Assembly (NCBI GenBank): GCA_018062515.1
Contig: JAGOSC010000044.1
Location: 1 to 21,815, forward strand
Length of the DNA stretch: 21,815 bases
Origin: Candidatus Omnitrophota bacterium
GTDB lineage: Bacteria > Omnitrophota > Gorgyraeia > Zapsychrales > Zapsychraceae
Direction: 5' to 3'
Shown here: positions 20,401 to 21,815 of the stretch, one piece after another
Layout: each line of letters starts with the position of its first letter
How positions within the stretch are numbered: the stretch's first letter is position 1
The notes under the pieces: model-generated
The model's database searches: none
Told to the model about the DNA's origin: nothing
Seen by the model: only the letters and a program-made list of their open reading frames with translations
Translations under genes and position numbers: made by a program

Positions 20401-21815
20401 TGATTAAGTTATTCAATTCAAGAAAAATTTTGACAGCCGTTCTTTTTATTCTGTGGCTGAATTATTTTATAAGCCCGGCGGGCTCGCAAAATAATTCCGT
20501 CAAATCAGCTCACACTTTCGTCGAAATGATTCCTCAATTTGAGACATTGAAGGTGGGCCAAACGTTTTCCGTCGGGCTTAATTTTGTTACGGATAAAGAT
20601 TGGCACATTTATTGGCAGAATCCCGGAGACTCAGGATTAGCACCTAAGATTGAGTGGAATTTGCCTAATAACTTCCAGGTCGGAGAAATCATCTGGCCTG
20701 CCCCGGAAAGAATTAAGGCAGAACCATTAACGAGCTTTGGTTATCATCATGGTGCTTTTTTATTAACCGAAATACAGTCGCCATCCGATTTTGAAAATCA
20801 GAAAGAGTTGATGCTTTCCGCGAAGGTGAGTTGGTTGGAATGTAAAGAAGAATGCCTTCCAGGCGCGGGTGAGTTTCATATAAACATTCCTTTAACCCAA
20901 GCTGATGCAACTGTAAATCCAAAGTACCTGAAACATTACGATAAATACAAATCTCAATATCCCATCGACGATATTTCGGCTCATACGTCAATGATTCAAA
21001 CGCCAACAGATTTTATTATTAAATATACCCCATCGACATTTGATGAAGGATTGATTTTTACGGATTTCTTTCCCTATGATTCCAACCTCATCGATTATAA
21101 CGTTTTGCCTGAATTTAAAACGGTGAGTCGCATGATTGAAATCACTTTAAGAAAAGCGCTTAGTTATCAGGAAGGAAAGAATGAGCGTTTACGCGGAGTT
21201 CTAGTTGGACACATGGAAGGTTCTGATGAAATTCGCGCTTTTGAAGTAGATGTTTCAATGCCTTCCAATATTTTACAAACGGAGGTCGCTGAAAATTCTC
21301 AGGAAAATAAACTCAATATTTTTCTGGCCATTATATTTGCGTTTTGGGGAGGTATGGTGCTTAATTTAATGCCATGCGTTCTGCCGGTTTTAACTATTAA
21401 AGTCCTTGGTCTCGTCGAAAAATCTAAGAATGAAAAATCCAAATTCATAAATAATGGTCTTCAGTTTACATTGGGAATTTTAGTAAGCTTCTGGGTCTTA
21501 TCCATCATTATGCTTTTATTACGTTTTGTTGGTAAACAGGTCGGTTGGGGATATCAGTTTCAGTCACCTTATTTTGTTGTCGCCATGACGATTTTATTTT
21601 TTGTGTTAGCGTTGAATTTATTCGGCCTATTTGAAATTGGAACCACGTTCACGCGATTAAAGTCAACGGAATTTGCCTTTCTAAATGGCGTATTAGCGAC
21701 TTTAGTAGCGACGCCGTGTACCGCACCGTTTATGGGATCAGCGATTGGTTTTGCTTTGGCCAAACCACCGATTTACACATTTATTATTTTTACGTCGATT
21801 GGTATAGGCATGGCC
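20400..21815 (+). CDS. DsbD/ScsB-type thiol-disulfide transporter, 5' part (runs off right edge)
   Basis: Transfers electrons from cytoplasmic thioredoxin across the inner membrane to periplasmic thiol proteins. The visible 472 residues comprise a signal peptide (~1-30), a periplasmic N-terminal domain (~35-295) with a cysteine pair C148/C152 (WLECKEECLPG), then the membrane domain from ~305. The membrane domain carries the two paired catalytic cysteines in LNLMPCVLPVL (C326) and ATPCTAPFMG (C440), matching the PCxxP and PCTAP signatures of DsbD beta domains. The N-terminal domain and the CKEECLP form are closer to the ScsB-like branch than to E. coli DsbD. A C-terminal thioredoxin domain, expected after about 150 more residues, is outside the window. 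The ATG overlaps the lipoprotein stop (TAATG). Confidence 0.9.
   Translation, partial: MIKLFNSRKILTAVLFILWLNYFISPAGSQNNSVKSAHTFVEMIPQFETLKVGQTFSVGLNFVTDKDWHIYWQNPGDSGLAPKIEWNLPNNFQVGEIIWPAPERIKAEPLTSFGYHHGAFLLTEIQSPSDFENQKELMLSAKVSWLECKEECLPGAGEFHINIPLTQADATVNPKYLKHYDKYKSQYPIDDISAHTSMIQTPTDFIIKYTPSTFDEGLIFTDFFPYDSNLIDYNVLPEFKTVSRMIEITLRKALSYQEGKNERLRGVLVGHMEGSDEIRAFEVDVSMPSNILQTEVAENSQENKLNIFLAIIFAFWGGMVLNLMPCVLPVLTIKVLGLVEKSKNEKSKFINNGLQFTLGILVSFWVLSIIMLLLRFVGKQVGWGYQFQSPYFVVAMTILFFVLALNLFGLFEIGTTFTRLKSTEFAFLNGVLATLVATPCTAPFMGSAIGFALAKPPIYTFIIFTSIGIGMA

Noticed and set aside
20713..21006. Minus-strand open frame opposite the DsbD-like gene
   Set aside because: The plus-strand frame has clear DsbD N-terminal domain features through this stretch; shadow frame.
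1..21815. Mobile element, prophage, CRISPR or defence system
   Set aside because: No transposase, integrase, regularly spaced repeat or nuclease-effector cassette was seen; content is core genes with uniform style.

Overview
This is a bacterial chromosomal segment, AT-rich by eye, with densely packed, co-directional housekeeping genes. Every complete gene is on the + strand; only a truncated GAF-domain gene at the left edge is on the minus strand. Gene content and order (dnaG-rpoD; C4-zinc-ribbon coiled-coil protein, RNase HI, RNase P RNA; yebC-ruvC-ruvA-scpB; pheA-hisC-aroF-tyrA-cmk; lepA-lepB-plsY) and the exported and lipoproteins point to a diderm bacterium. I infer a candidate lineage near Omnitrophota / the PVC group, from gene order only and with moderate confidence. 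I see no insertion sequence, prophage, CRISPR array or defence island.

Layout. (1) 1-460: a GAF-domain gene (minus) and a + strand operon diverge from two good sigma-70 promoters. (2) 470-5467: a CvpA-like membrane protein, a Nif3/DUF34-like protein, DNA primase and the housekeeping sigma factor, closed by a strong hairpin terminator. The primase has lost three of its four expected zinc ligands. (3) 5490-6621: an unrecognised exported protein, then a CAU-anticodon tRNA (probably Ile2) with its own promoter. (4) 6653-8191: a CdsZ-like zinc-ribbon coiled-coil protein, RNase HI and RNase P RNA. Base-pairing shows that the first ~56 nt of RNase P RNA (P1, P2 and most of P3) lie inside the 3' end of the RNase HI coding sequence. 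(5) 8254-19073: an apparent 13-gene operon with junctions from short overlaps to about 20 nt. It joins translation (yebC, lepA), recombination and segregation (ruvC, ruvA, scpB), phenylalanine/tyrosine synthesis (pheA, hisC-like, aroF, tyrA), CMP kinase, signal peptidase I, a small lipoprotein and the acyltransferase PlsY. (6) 19153-19632: a single-gene unit for a small basic orphan protein with an extended -10 promoter and a GAAA-loop terminator. (7) 19661-21815: a lipoprotein gene overlapping a DsbD/ScsB-type thiol-disulfide transporter gene that runs off the right edge.

The window is largely core metabolism and information processing. The most unusual structure is the rnhA/rnpB overlap: a mature RNase P RNA and an intact RNase HI message cannot come from the same transcript. 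Next is the zinc-ligand-depleted primase.
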